Origin: Comamonas testosteroni TK102
GTDB taxonomy: Bacteria; Pseudomonadota; Gammaproteobacteria; Burkholderiales; Burkholderiaceae_C
NCBI RefSeq assembly: GCF_000739375.1
Contig: NZ_CP006704.1
Span: 2,542,001-2,606,000 of the forward strand
Direction of reading: 5' to 3'
Length of the DNA: 64,000 nt
How positions within the stretch are numbered: the first letter of the stretch is position 1; each line of letters begins with the position of its first letter. Shown one piece after another: positions 37,943 to 46,562 of this stretch. The translations under genes were made by a program, and so were the position numbers. Below the pieces are notes generated by a model, which made no database searches, was not told where the DNA came from, and worked only from the letters and a program-made list of their open reading frames with translations.

Positions 37943-39574
37943 ATGAACATGAATATGCAAGTCAATCAGGCACCAGCGCCAGGCAAGGATGCAGATGTAA
38001 TCATCGTGGGCGGCGGCCCCGTGGGTATGGGGCTGGCGATAGAGCTGGGTCAGCGCGGCGTTCGCTGTATCGTCGTGGAACGCTACGCCAAGCCGCAACC
38101 GATTCCCAAGGGGCAGAACCTGACCCAGCGCACCATGGAGCATTTCCACGTCTGGGGTGCGGAAAAGCAGCTTCGCGCAGCTCGTACCATTCCGCCCGAA
38201 TACGGCATAGGAGGCCTGACGGCCTACAACACATTGCTGGGGTCTTATTCTTACGACTGGCTCCAGCGCGATCTCGTCAAGCCTTACTATTTCACGGCGA
38301 ACGAGCGCCTGCCTCAGTACGCCACAGAAGCGGTTCTGCGGGATAGAGCCGCCGAGCTGCCATCTGTTGAGACCTTTTACGGCTGGAACTTCGATACCTT
38401 GCAGCAGGACGACGAGGGCGTCTGCGTCACGGTATCCGAAAAGAACGGATCGGATCGCAGGATGCTGCGCGCAAGCTATGTCGTCGGCTGTGATGGAGCC
38501 CGATCGGGCGTGCGTCAGCAGGCAGGCATCACCCAGACCAAGACCGACCATGATCGCCTCATGGTACTGCTCGTGTTCCGCTCACAGGGACTGCACAAGT
38601 TGCTCGAGCGCTTTCCTGGCAAGTCCTACTACAACGTGCTTCAGCCTGAGCTCAAGGGCTACTGGAAATTCTTCGGTCGCGTCGATCTGGGCAATACCTG
38701 GTTCTTCCATGCGCCAGTGCCACCGGGAACCACGGCAGACAACTTCGACTTCCAGGCCTATCTGGAAGATGCTGTCGGAGCGCCTTTCGATGTCGAGTTC
38801 GAGCATATAGGCTTCTGGGATCTGCGCTTCATGCTTGCCGACAGTTACCGCTCAGGCCGGGTCTTCATTGCTGGCGATGCAGCGCACAGCCATCCTCCCT
38901 ATGGCGGCTATGGCGTGAATTCGGGACTGGAAGATGCACGCAATCTCGGGTGGAAGCTGGCAGCCGTGCTGAAAGGCTGGGGCAGCGAAACATTGCTGGA
39001 CTCCTATGACCAGGAACGCCGCCCGGTATTCAGATCCACCATTGACGACTTTATTGCCAAGTCCATAGAGACCGATCACCAGTTTCTGGACAGCTTTGAT
39101 CCAGAAAAGGATAGAAGTGCTTTTGAAGCCGCCTGGAGTCAGAGGGCCAATGGGGCAGCAGGCGAGGTGCATGCTTTCGAGCCCAACTATGAGGGCTCTC
39201 CCATTGTGCGCAGCACTCGGGCGTCGGCCGTCGGCGATTGCAGCGCCAAGGGCTCACATATATTCACCGCACGTGCCGGTCACCACCTGGCTCCGGCCGC
39301 GCTCGGCGATGGCCGGAATATATTCGAGCATCTGGGGCAGGGCTATACGCTGCTGGCCGCCGATACGCCCGCGCAAACGCTTGAGACATTCCGCTATATT
39401 GCCGACACCAATCGGCTGCCCCTGAGCATTGTCGAAACTACCAAAACGGATGAGTTTGCGCGCTATGAATCTGACCTGATACTGATTCGACCGGATGCAT
39501 TTGTGGCCTGGACGAGTGGCGAGAAATTCCTGTCGAACGAGGAGGTGGAAAGTCTGCTCAAGGCTGTCGCCTGA
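37943..39574 (+). CDS. FAD-dependent aromatic-type monooxygenase
   Basis: 543-residue class A flavoprotein hydroxylase. The FAD dinucleotide fold is ADVIIVGGGPVGMGLAIEL (17-35), the DG motif is VVGCDGARSGVRQ, and the second FAD motif is FIAGDAAHSHPPYGGYGVN. The C-terminal thioredoxin-like domain carries LILIRPDAFVAWTSG, as in PheA/MhpA/TfdB-type hydroxylases. It would use NAD(P)H and O2 to hydroxylate an aromatic or enolic ring in the cytoplasm. It is in an operon with a Bug receptor and under a divergent LysR. No ring-cleavage dioxygenase is adjacent, so the downstream route lies elsewhere. Substrate unknown. Confidence 0.92.
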   Translation: MNMNMQVNQAPAPGKDADVIIVGGGPVGMGLAIELGQRGVRCIVVERYAKPQPIPKGQNLTQRTMEHFHVWGAEKQLRAARTIPPEYGIGGLTAYNTLLGSYSYDWLQRDLVKPYYFTANERLPQYATEAVLRDRAAELPSVETFYGWNFDTLQQDDEGVCVTVSEKNGSDRRMLRASYVVGCDGARSGVRQQAGITQTKTDHDRLMVLLVFRSQGLHKLLERFPGKSYYNVLQPELKGYWKFFGRVDLGNTWFFHAPVPPGTTADNFDFQAYLEDAVGAPFDVEFEHIGFWDLRFMLADSYRSGRVFIAGDAAHSHPPYGGYGVNSGLEDARNLGWKLAAVLKGWGSETLLDSYDQERRPVFRSTIDDFIAKSIETDHQFLDSFDPEKDRSAFEAAWSQRANGAAGEVHAFEPNYEGSPIVRSTRASAVGDCSAKGSHIFTARAGHHLAPAALGDGRNIFEHLGQGYTLLAADTPAQTLETFRYIADTNRLPLSIVETTKTDEFARYESDLILIRPDAFVAWTSGEKFLSNEEVESLLKAVA

Positions 39575-39734
39575 AGGATCGAGGGCCGCTCGATGCCCTT
39601 CGCCCGAGTCGCTCCCGGGCCTGTGCGAGGGGCCGCCTAGCTGCCAGGACTGGCGTCCCGGCAGCAGGCGGCAGCGCACAAAGGACTGCCGGCCTGCAAG
39701 GCGCCTGGAAGTGCCCGGCCAGAGCGGGCAGGGT

Positions 39735-40991
39735 TCAGGCAATCAGCGCGCGGGTCAGCAGATCGACTCCTGCCAGGAAATCGTCTATGTCCATGGCCTC
39801 ATGCGGATTGTGAGAGCCATTTTCGTTGCGGATAAAGACCATGGCCGAGGGTACGCCGGCATTCGCAAACACTGCCGCATCATGGCCGGCTCCGCTGGCC
39901 ATGCGCTCCGGTTTCATGTCCTGTCCGGCGGCTGCCTCCAGACGGTTCAGCCAATCGGCATCCATGGTGGCGGGCTCCGTGAACAGGCGCTCGTCGAACT
40001 CGAAACGCACGCCGCGGGCGCGCTCTATGGCCTGGCACTCTTCGCGCATCAGGGTATAGAAGCGCTCCAGCGTCTGGGTGTCCTGGCTGCGTACCTCGAA
40101 GCTGAAGGCCACTTCGCCGGGAATCACGGAAACTGCATGCGATTGCGCCGAGGTGGAACAGATGCCCGTGGTCATCACCATGTCCATGCCCATCTGCAGC
40201 AGCACGCGCCAGTGTTCGTCCATGCGCGACAGCAACTCGGCAACCGCCAGCAATGCATCCTTGCGCAACCAGCGCGGCACGGCGCCCGAGTGGCCGGTTT
40301 CACCGATGCAGCGGATCAGGTTGTGGCGGACGTTGCCTCGGATGCCGGTGACCAGGGCCACCGGCCAGCCCCGATTGACCATGACCGGACCCTGCTCGAT
40401 ATGCAGTTCCAGATAGGCTGAGACATTGGCGAGATCCAGCAGCGGCTCGGCGCGCTCAATGGCATCGACATCGGCTCCGCAGCGCGACATGGCTTCGCTC
40501 AGGATGCCGAGGCCATCGCGGTGAGGCCTCTTCAATGTGGCGGCAGGCAACTTGCCCAGCAGGGACAGAGAGCCCAGATAGGCCTTGCCGTACCAGGCGC
40601 TTTCCTCGCCACGCAGGGCCAGCACGCGCAGCGGGGGCGCCTGTTCGTGGCGGCCGCGCAGCTGAAGCAGCATCAGCATACCGGCGACAATGCCTGCCAG
40701 TCCGTCGAAGTTGCCGCCCTGCGGCACGGAGTCGGCATGCGAGCCAACCGCGACAAAGGGCTCGGCACGGCTTTCTTCTGGCAGGCTCAGCCACAGGTTG
40801 CCGGCTCTATCCCATTCATGGCTCAGGCCCAGATCTTCGGCCCGGTCCTCAAGTATGCGCAGCGCAGCAGTCTCGCCTTCGCCATAGCTTTCGCGGGTTA
40901 CGCCCAGGCCGTCACGGGTGGCTTCGCGAATTTCCGAGAGCAGGGCTTGCGCCAGTGCGCTGATATCCGTCAGGGTGTTGCAGGCCATCAT
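39735..40991 (-). CDS. M20-family Zn-dependent amidohydrolase (carbamoylase/allantoate hydrolase type)
   Basis: 418 residues. Metal ligands are visible in order: VGSHADSVPQGGNFDG (His, Asp), LRGEESAWYG (Glu pair), LELHIEQGPVM (His) and GSHNPHEAMD (His near the C-terminus). ASGAGHDAAVFAN is the carbamoylase/allantoate amidohydrolase signature. Such enzymes cleave N-carbamoyl amino acids, N-carbamoyl-beta-alanine or allantoate in purine and pyrimidine breakdown. Its ATG overlaps the stop of a PyrE-like gene (ATGA). That link to pyrimidine chemistry favours a ureidopropionase- or carbamoyl-aspartate-like role, but this is inference. Confidence 0.88.
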   Translation of the reverse strand: MMACNTLTDISALAQALLSEIREATRDGLGVTRESYGEGETAALRILEDRAEDLGLSHEWDRAGNLWLSLPEESRAEPFVAVGSHADSVPQGGNFDGLAGIVAGMLMLLQLRGRHEQAPPLRVLALRGEESAWYGKAYLGSLSLLGKLPAATLKRPHRDGLGILSEAMSRCGADVDAIERAEPLLDLANVSAYLELHIEQGPVMVNRGWPVALVTGIRGNVRHNLIRCIGETGHSGAVPRWLRKDALLAVAELLSRMDEHWRVLLQMGMDMVMTTGICSTSAQSHAVSVIPGEVAFSFEVRSQDTQTLERFYTLMREECQAIERARGVRFEFDERLFTEPATMDADWLNRLEAAAGQDMKPERMASGAGHDAAVFANAGVPSAMVFIRNENGSHNPHEAMDIDDFLAGVDLLTRALIA

Positions 40992-41686
40992 GCTCCGCTA
41001 CCTCCGTGGCGGATGGACCAGTCCACAGGCGAGGCCGAGAAGTCCGCCAGCGTGGCTTTTTGCTCCGCATTGAGCTGTCCGCTTGCCAGCAGTGCTTCGT
41101 GCAGCTGATTCCAGGTTGCCAGGGCGTGCAGGGACAATGCGTGGTCGGCCAGCGTGCCGGCCTGGGGGGCATAGAGCGCATAGTCGAGCAGAACCAGTAC
41201 ATCCTCGATCACGGGGCCTGCGCGGCGCAAGGCGGCAACCGTACCGGCCTTGGAGCGGCCGTCGGTGGTGACGTCATCCACCAGCAGGACCTTGGCGTTG
41301 TCGGGCAGGCGACCTTCGAGCTGGGCCGTGATGTCCCAGCCGACGGGGCGTTTGCGCAGATAGAGCATGGGCAGCTCCAGGCGCTCGGCCAGCCATGCGG
41401 CAAAAGCAATGCCCGAGCTTTCGGTTCCCACGATGGCATTGATGCCGCGTGCAGCAATCAGAGGGCGCATGCAGCGGGCCGCGATGTCCATGATTTCACC
41501 GCGCAGTGCGACATCGGACATCAGGACTTGCGCATCCACATAGACCGGGCTGGCCCAGCCCGAGGTATAGATAAACGGTTGATGCGAAGCAATGCGTACA
41601 GCGCCGAGGCCGACCAGGGCCTGGGCAACGCGTGGCGCGTCGGAAGCGGAAAGAAGCATGTGAGTGTGTGTTTGCAAAGCGGGCAT
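40988..41686 (-). CDS. orotate phosphoribosyltransferase family protein
   Basis: 232 residues from ATG 41686 (ATG 41659 is an alternative; neither has a strong ribosome site). The type I phosphoribosyltransferase motif is VLLVDDVTTDGRSKAG, which binds PRPP. Substrate-side motifs FIYTSGWASPVYVDAQVLMS and AIVGTESSGIAFAAWLAE match PyrE. It would join orotate to PRPP to give OMP. The C-terminal part after residue 180 is longer than the minimal PyrE. Co-translated with an M20 carbamoylase and divergent from a LysR gene, so it may be a second, catabolic or salvage copy rather than the biosynthetic pyrE. Confidence 0.85.
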   Translation of the reverse strand: MPALQTHTHMLLSASDAPRVAQALVGLGAVRIASHQPFIYTSGWASPVYVDAQVLMSDVALRGEIMDIAARCMRPLIAARGINAIVGTESSGIAFAAWLAERLELPMLYLRKRPVGWDITAQLEGRLPDNAKVLLVDDVTTDGRSKAGTVAALRRAGPVIEDVLVLLDYALYAPQAGTLADHALSLHALATWNQLHEALLASGQLNAEQKATLADFSASPVDWSIRHGGSGA

Positions 41687-41834
41687 GTTAAGTAGCCAGG
41701 CCTGCGGCAAGAAGTGGCTAAAATTCCTCGAGCCGTTCCAAAACGAGATGGCTCGTGCTTTGTGCCTGGGCGTGACCGGGTACCTTTTGCCGAAATCCCC
41801 GGCTGCGCCTTCAAATGCCCGCCGGCCATTGACC

Positions 41835-42755
41835 ATGTCCGACTTCACTTCGCCGCGCAGCTTTCTGCGTCAGATCGACCTGTCATCACTGGATCTGTTC
41901 GTGCTGATCTGCGAATGCGGCAGCATTGCGCGTGCGGCCGAACAGGGCGGCATGGTCGCGTCGGCCGTGAGCAAGCGTGTTGCCGAACTGGAATCCCTGG
42001 CGCGCACTCCCTTGCTGTTGCGCCATGCCCGCGGAGTGCGTCCGACTCCTGCCGGAGAGTTGCTGCTGGCGCACGCCCGCACGATTCTTCTTGGGGTCGA
42101 GCATCTGCGCGACGACCTGGGCGAATATGCGCGCGGCATACGCGGGCTGGTGCGTCTCAGTGCCAATGCCTCCGCCGTGGAGCAGTTTCTGCCCGAGGAT
42201 ATTGCGATCTTCGTGAAACATCATCCCGACATCCGCATCGATCTGCGCCAGGCGACCAGCCGCTCGGTGGCACGCGCCGTGCGTGATCACATGGCTGATC
42301 TTGGCGTCTGCAGCCCCAGTGACGAAGTCGAGGGGCTGGAGTCCATGCCGTATCGGCGCGAGCGCATGGTGCTGATCATGCCCAGTGATCACGCTCTGGC
42401 CCGGCATCCGGAACTGGCCTATGAAGAAGCGCTGGACTACGCCCAGATCGGCTTGCGCGACAGCAGCATCGTTCAGGAGATGCTCAATCGGCAAGCCCGC
42501 GCCGGCAGACGCATGCTGCGACAGCGCATCGAGGTTGACAGCCTGAGTGCCATGTGCCGAATGATTGAGTGCGGACTGGGCGTGGGCGTCATGCCCGAAG
42601 GTGCCTACCAGCGGCTGGGCGAGGCACGCGCTCTGCATGCCGTGCCGCTGACCGATGCCTGGGCGGAGCGCAGCCTCAAGCTGTATGCCAGCAGCTTTGC
42701 CGACCTGCCTGCGCCGGCCAGACATTTTGCCCAGGCCCTGATGCCCAAGGACTGA
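41835..42755 (+). CDS. LysR-type regulator, divergent from the pyrE-like/M20 operon
   Basis: 306 residues. Helix-turn-helix LDLFVLICECGSIARAAEQGG followed by VASAVSKRVAELE, then PLLLRHARGVRPTPAG, a normal LysR DNA-binding domain, and a 200-residue effector domain. The ATG at 41835 puts the HTH at residue 19, as in family members. It is 148 bases from the divergent pyrE-like gene, the usual LysR arrangement for the target operon. Confidence 0.9.
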   Translation: MSDFTSPRSFLRQIDLSSLDLFVLICECGSIARAAEQGGMVASAVSKRVAELESLARTPLLLRHARGVRPTPAGELLLAHARTILLGVEHLRDDLGEYARGIRGLVRLSANASAVEQFLPEDIAIFVKHHPDIRIDLRQATSRSVARAVRDHMADLGVCSPSDEVEGLESMPYRRERMVLIMPSDHALARHPELAYEEALDYAQIGLRDSSIVQEMLNRQARAGRRMLRQRIEVDSLSAMCRMIECGLGVGVMPEGAYQRLGEARALHAVPLTDAWAERSLKLYASSFADLPAPARHFAQALMPKD

Positions 42756-42829
42756 GGCCGGGCTGACATGGTCAGACGGCGCAGGCAGCCCGGTAGGTGG
42801 AGGACTGCCTAGCGTGTGACAGCCAGGTC

Positions 42830-43249
42830 TCAGCTTGTCCTTGTCGTCCACTGCTGCTGCGCCCACATGCCGACCAGCATGGCGGAGACAAACAGCCAGA
42901 CCTGTGGTGTGAGCGTCGCGAGATTCATCAACGCGGGGCCGGGGCAAAAGCCCGCCAGTCCCCAGCCTATGCCGAACAGGGCAGAGCCCGTCAGCAGCTT
43001 GCGATCAATGACGGTGCTGGCGGGCAGCTGCATGGGTTCGCCCAGCAAAGCCGTGCTGCGGCGCTTGGCCCAGGTGAAGGCAATCAGGCCGACTGCGATG
43101 GCGCCGCCCATGACGAAGCCCAGAGAGGGATCCCAGCGACCGAAAAAATCGAGGAAGTTCTGTACCTTGGCCGGGTTGCCCATGCCCGAAAGAATCAGGC
43201 CCAGACCGAACAAAAGCCCGCAAGGCAGGGCTGCAATACTGGGGATCAT
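42830..43249 (-). CDS. YeeE/YedE (DUF6691) membrane protein, second half
   Basis: 139 residues with four predicted membrane helices: ALPCGLLFGLGLILSGM, GFVMGGAIAVGLIAFTW, GSALFGIGWGLAGFCPGPAL and VWLFVSAMLVGMW. The motif GIGWGLAGFCPGPAL with its cysteine is the hallmark of the YeeE/YedE thiosulfate- or sulfide-related transporter family split into two small proteins. It lies 19 bases after its partner and in one operon with the BigR-like repressor. It likely moves a reduced sulfur species across the inner membrane. Confidence 0.88.
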   Translation of the reverse strand: MIPSIAALPCGLLFGLGLILSGMGNPAKVQNFLDFFGRWDPSLGFVMGGAIAVGLIAFTWAKRRSTALLGEPMQLPASTVIDRKLLTGSALFGIGWGLAGFCPGPALMNLATLTPQVWLFVSAMLVGMWAQQQWTTRTS

Positions 43250-43268
43250 GATGGTCCTTTGTGGCGAC

Positions 43269-43712
43269 TCAAGCGATGACATGGCGCATCACGAACACGG
43301 TGATGGCGCCCGTGGCGATAAAGCACAGCGTGGCGGCCAGCGAGCGCACTGACAGGCGCGATAGCCCGCACACCCCGTGACCGCTGGTGCAGCCCGAGCC
43401 CATGCGCGTGCCAAAGCCCACCAGCAGTCCTGCGGCGATGATGATCGCCGGGCTGGATGGCAACTCCATGGCTGGCAGTGGGGCAAACAGCGACCAGAGC
43501 AGCGGAGCGGCGACCATGCCCAGGATGAAGGCCAGGCGCCAGCCCCAGTGCTTGACTGACGACCAGGTCGGCAACTGCAGCAAGGCTGCGGCGATGCCGC
43601 TGACGCCGGCCACCCGGCCCAGCAAGGCAATGAGCAGGGCGGCAGAAAGGCCGATCAGCAGGCCGCCGGCCAGCGATGCCCAGGGCGTGAACTCGCTCCA
43701 AAAGATATTCAT
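43269..43712 (-). CDS. YeeE/YedE membrane protein, first half
   Basis: 147 residues with four helices. The signature GFGTRMGSGCTSGHGVCGLSR contains the conserved cysteines of the YeeE/YedE (sulfur transport) family. Start ATG 43712 overlaps the repressor stop (ATGA) and has GGGAGAG upstream. The two half proteins presumably assemble as one transporter, as in Xylella and Agrobacterium BigR operons. Confidence 0.88.
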   Translation of the reverse strand: MNIFWSEFTPWASLAGGLLIGLSAALLIALLGRVAGVSGIAAALLQLPTWSSVKHWGWRLAFILGMVAAPLLWSLFAPLPAMELPSSPAIIIAAGLLVGFGTRMGSGCTSGHGVCGLSRLSVRSLAATLCFIATGAITVFVMRHVIA

Positions 43713-44053
43713 GTGGTCTCTCCCGGTTGGCAAAACAGTTGGTACAGGGCTTGCATCAGTTGCAGGGCGCGGGCATCGGTCAGCTGATACCAGATGAACT
43801 TGCCTTCGCGGCGCGTGCTGACCAGGCCCTCGCGGCGCAGAATGCCCAGTTGCTGGGACAAGGTGGGCTGGGACACGCCGGTCAGCTGCTCCAGCTCACT
43901 GACCGTGCGCTCCTGCTGGGCGAGCTGGCACAGCAGCAGCAGCCGGTCTTCGTTGCCGAGCAGCTTGAGCATGGCCACGGCCTCGCCCGCATGGGCGCGC
44001 ATGGCCTGCAGATCCAGCGCGGCTGGTGCTTCGTCAAAGCTTGATGAGGACAT
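43709..44053 (-). CDS. bigR: BigR/SqrR-type ArsR-family persulfide-sensing repressor
   Basis: 114-residue winged helix-turn-helix repressor with LLGNEDRLLLLCQLAQQE and the recognition helix VSQPTLSQQLGILRREG, then TRREGKFIWYQL for the wing. Cysteines fall at positions 42 and 108, the two positions known to form the disulfide or polysulfide bridge in Xylella BigR. That match, with the adjacent YeeE/YedE genes and the divergent Blh-like gene, makes BigR function very likely: repression until persulfide oxidises the Cys pair. ATG 44053 is chosen; an upstream TTG is less likely. The operator candidate is at 44073-44093. Confidence 0.9.
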   Translation of the reverse strand: MSSSSFDEAPAALDLQAMRAHAGEAVAMLKLLGNEDRLLLLCQLAQQERTVSELEQLTGVSQPTLSQQLGILRREGLVSTRREGKFIWYQLTDARALQLMQALYQLFCQPGETT

Positions 44054-44072
44054 GACTTCTTTCGTCAAAATA

Positions 44073-44093
44073 TTTTCATATATTATATAAAAA
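44073..44093. promoter_or_regulatory. candidate BigR operator
   Basis: Dyad TTTTCATATA-T-TATATAAAAA, a 21-base inverted repeat with a single mismatch, in the AT-rich gap between bigR and the divergent Blh-like gene. AT-rich dyads of this kind are the known targets of BigR-type regulators; the exact assignment is inference. Confidence 0.6.
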
Positions 44094-44147
44094 AGTATAT
44101 TGATTGCCGAGTTTCAGAATTTCAGTTGTGCCGTTCAAGGAGTTGCC

Positions 44148-45053
44148 ATGTCAGTCAGCGTGATGCATATCGAGCCGTTTTTTGATACCGCTACCGGCAC
44201 CCTGAGCTATGTCCTGGCCGACACGGTCAACGCTCAGGCTGCCGTGATTGACCCGGTGCTGGATTTTGAACCGAAGTCGGGCACCCTGAGCAGCCGTTCA
44301 GCGGATGCACTGATCGACTATGTGCGCGGCAGAGGCTGGCAGCTGCAGTGGATACTGGAAACCCATGCGCATGCGGACCATCTCTCGGCGGCCCAGCATA
44401 TTCGCCACCACCTGGGCGGCAAGGTGGCGATCGGTGCCCATATCTGCGATGTACAGGCCGTGTTTCGCAAGATCTATCACTTCGAGCGCAGCTTTCTGCC
44501 CGACGGCAGCCAGTTCGACCATCTGGTGCAGCATGGCGAGCGTCTGCCGCTGGGTCAGCTGGAGCTGCTGGCCATGCATGTGCCCGGCCATACCCCGGCC
44601 GATATGGCTTATCTGGTGGAAGATGCCGTGTTTGTTGGCGATACCCTGTTCATGCCCGACGTGGGCACGGCCCGTGCCGACTTTCCCGGCGGCGATGCGT
44701 CGACGCTCTATCGTTCGATCCGGCACATTCTGGCCCTGCCTGAGCAGACTCGCATCTTTGTCTGTCACGATTACCCTCCGGCGGGGCGCAAGCCGCAATG
44801 GCAGACCACGGTGCAGGCCCAGCGCAGCGGCAATATCCATGTGCATGATGGCGTCAGCGAGGCGGAGTTCGTACAGATGCGCACTGCACGCGACGCCACG
44901 CTGGAGATGCCCACGCTGATTCTCCCTTCGGTGCAGGTCAATGTGCGGGCGGGCAAGTTGCCGCCCGCACAGGATGATGGCCGTACCTATATTCAGCTAC
45001 CCATCAATGCCTTTGCCAAGAATGGGCAGCTGCCGCAGGGTCTACAACAGTGA
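44148..45053 (+). CDS. blh: Blh-like persulfide dioxygenase (metallo-beta-lactamase fold)
   Basis: 301-residue MBL-fold protein. The iron-binding motif is ETHAHADHLS (H73, H75, D77, H78), followed by MHVPGHTPADMAYLV (His) and FVGDTLFMPDVGTARADFPGG (Asp), then FVCHDYPPAGRKP (His). This GTARADFPGG pattern is typical of ETHE1/Blh persulfide dioxygenases. They oxidise glutathione persulfide to sulfite and are co-regulated by BigR. AAGGAG lies before the ATG. It is divergent from bigR and the YeeE/YedE pair, completing a sulfide detoxification module. Confidence 0.92.
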   Translation: MSVSVMHIEPFFDTATGTLSYVLADTVNAQAAVIDPVLDFEPKSGTLSSRSADALIDYVRGRGWQLQWILETHAHADHLSAAQHIRHHLGGKVAIGAHICDVQAVFRKIYHFERSFLPDGSQFDHLVQHGERLPLGQLELLAMHVPGHTPADMAYLVEDAVFVGDTLFMPDVGTARADFPGGDASTLYRSIRHILALPEQTRIFVCHDYPPAGRKPQWQTTVQAQRSGNIHVHDGVSEAEFVQMRTARDATLEMPTLILPSVQVNVRAGKLPPAQDDGRTYIQLPINAFAKNGQLPQGLQQ

Positions 45054-46562
45054 TTAATGCGCTGTGCTGCTCTGACTGGCGTTGGCCACGCGTTTGCTGT
45101 TCAGCTCATTGAGTCTGAGCTGCAGGCGCACCATGTGCTCGGCATAGACCAGCACTTCCTGCGTGGGCAGAGGCTTGGCGACACGGCGGGCATAGACATT
45201 CAGCGCCCCTTGGGCCACCTCGGGGTCATCGCTGTCCGCATACCAGGCCCAGTCGGCCAGATGAGAGGCCAGCTCCGGATTGCTGTCTGCCAGCGCCACT
45301 GCACGCTGGATCACCTGCCTGGCACCGCCTGCCAGCTGCACCAGCTCCCTGGCTTCATGGTCCAGAGGCGCCGGGCGCCAGTGCGATGGAATATCGTCCC
45401 ACCAGCCGCTGTATTCGCTGACCACCATGCGGCCGATGTCCTTGGCCGAGACATAGAGCTCGCGTGCATCGCTGCGCTTGGCCAGCTGCGGCGGTAGCGC
45501 CACTTTTTCAATGACCTGATCGCGGCGCGCTCCGCTGTTCAGGCCGGCCACCACCTGGCTGGAGATGCTGTCCAGCATCTGGGCTTGCGCCGGCAAGCGA
45601 TCCTGGATTTCTTCAGGCCTGGTCATGGCTGGGCCATGAGCGGGCAGCAGCAGCCGGGGCTTGAGCGCGGCCATGTCGCGCAGGGCCTGAGCCCACTCCT
45701 CGGGGTAGCGCTGGCGGCGCTTGCCATTTCCCGCATTGGGCAAAAACCCCTGGAAGTAGTCGGCACTGGCCACAATGCCGCGACCGGGTACAGCGACCCA
45801 GATCTGGTCTTCGGTCTCGCCGCGCGCATGGGTCAGCACAAAGTCTTCGCCGCCTATGGTGAGCGTGGTCTTGTCCTGGAAGGTCTGTGTGGGGCGCACT
45901 GCATCGGCCCAGGTGCGCGGCACGTCGGCCACGCTTTGCTGGTTGTTGCGCGCGATCAGACCGTTGCTGCGCATGTCCAGCTCCATCTGGGCGATGAAGC
46001 GCTGCTCGGTCACCACACGCGGCTTCTGGTCCATCAATGCCCAGGCACCAAAGGCATGGTCGGCATGAAAGTGCGTCAGGATGACGGTGTGCAGCGGCTT
46101 GTGGCTGAGCTGCTTCAGCGTCTCGGCCAAGGCCGGGCCTGCGGGGGCGTAGCCGCTATCGACCAAGACCAGGCCTTCGTCGGTCTCGAAGACCACCACA
46201 TTGACGATGGGAAAGCGCAACAGCCAGGTACGCGGAGCCACGGCCTCGACCTTGAGTCTGGCTCGGGCCTCTGCAATGGCTGTCTGGTCGGTTCGGCTGT
46301 ACATGCTGTTGGCCACTGCATACGACAGCTCGGTGCCAAAGCCACCGCCTTCCATGATGGATTTGACCATCTGCGGATTGGCCTTGAACACCTGGGCGCG
46401 GGCAGCAAGCACGGCGGGGCTTTTCGCTCCCGAGCCGCCGCGGTCATCCTGATCGTGGGCGTTGGCCGTGCCCGTACCGAGCTGGCCCAGCGCCAGGGCC
46501 GTGACAAAGGCGTATCGGTAGAGACGAGATATTTTTTTCATGTTTGCCATCACTGCATTCAT
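45054..46562 (-). CDS. exported MBL-fold hydrolase with alkylsulfatase-type dimerisation region
   Basis: 502 residues from ATG 46562, which overlaps the stop of the DUF1254 gene (ATGA). Signal peptide (MKKISRLYRYAFVTALALG, cleavage after TANA). The zinc motif ILTHFHADHAFGAW is followed by THARGETEDQ, SADYFQG and LLPAHGP, as in SdsA1-like alkylsulfatases. The C-terminal part (YSGWWDDIPSHW ... LASHLADWAWYADSDD) matches the alkylsulfatase dimerisation domain. It acts in the periplasm on an unknown, perhaps sulfated or lactone, substrate. Further in-frame ATGs at 46550 and 46541 are possible starts. Confidence 0.85.
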   Translation of the reverse strand: MNAVMANMKKISRLYRYAFVTALALGQLGTGTANAHDQDDRGGSGAKSPAVLAARAQVFKANPQMVKSIMEGGGFGTELSYAVANSMYSRTDQTAIAEARARLKVEAVAPRTWLLRFPIVNVVVFETDEGLVLVDSGYAPAGPALAETLKQLSHKPLHTVILTHFHADHAFGAWALMDQKPRVVTEQRFIAQMELDMRSNGLIARNNQQSVADVPRTWADAVRPTQTFQDKTTLTIGGEDFVLTHARGETEDQIWVAVPGRGIVASADYFQGFLPNAGNGKRRQRYPEEWAQALRDMAALKPRLLLPAHGPAMTRPEEIQDRLPAQAQMLDSISSQVVAGLNSGARRDQVIEKVALPPQLAKRSDARELYVSAKDIGRMVVSEYSGWWDDIPSHWRPAPLDHEARELVQLAGGARQVIQRAVALADSNPELASHLADWAWYADSDDPEVAQGALNVYARRVAKPLPTQEVLVYAEHMVRLQLRLNELNSKRVANASQSSTAH

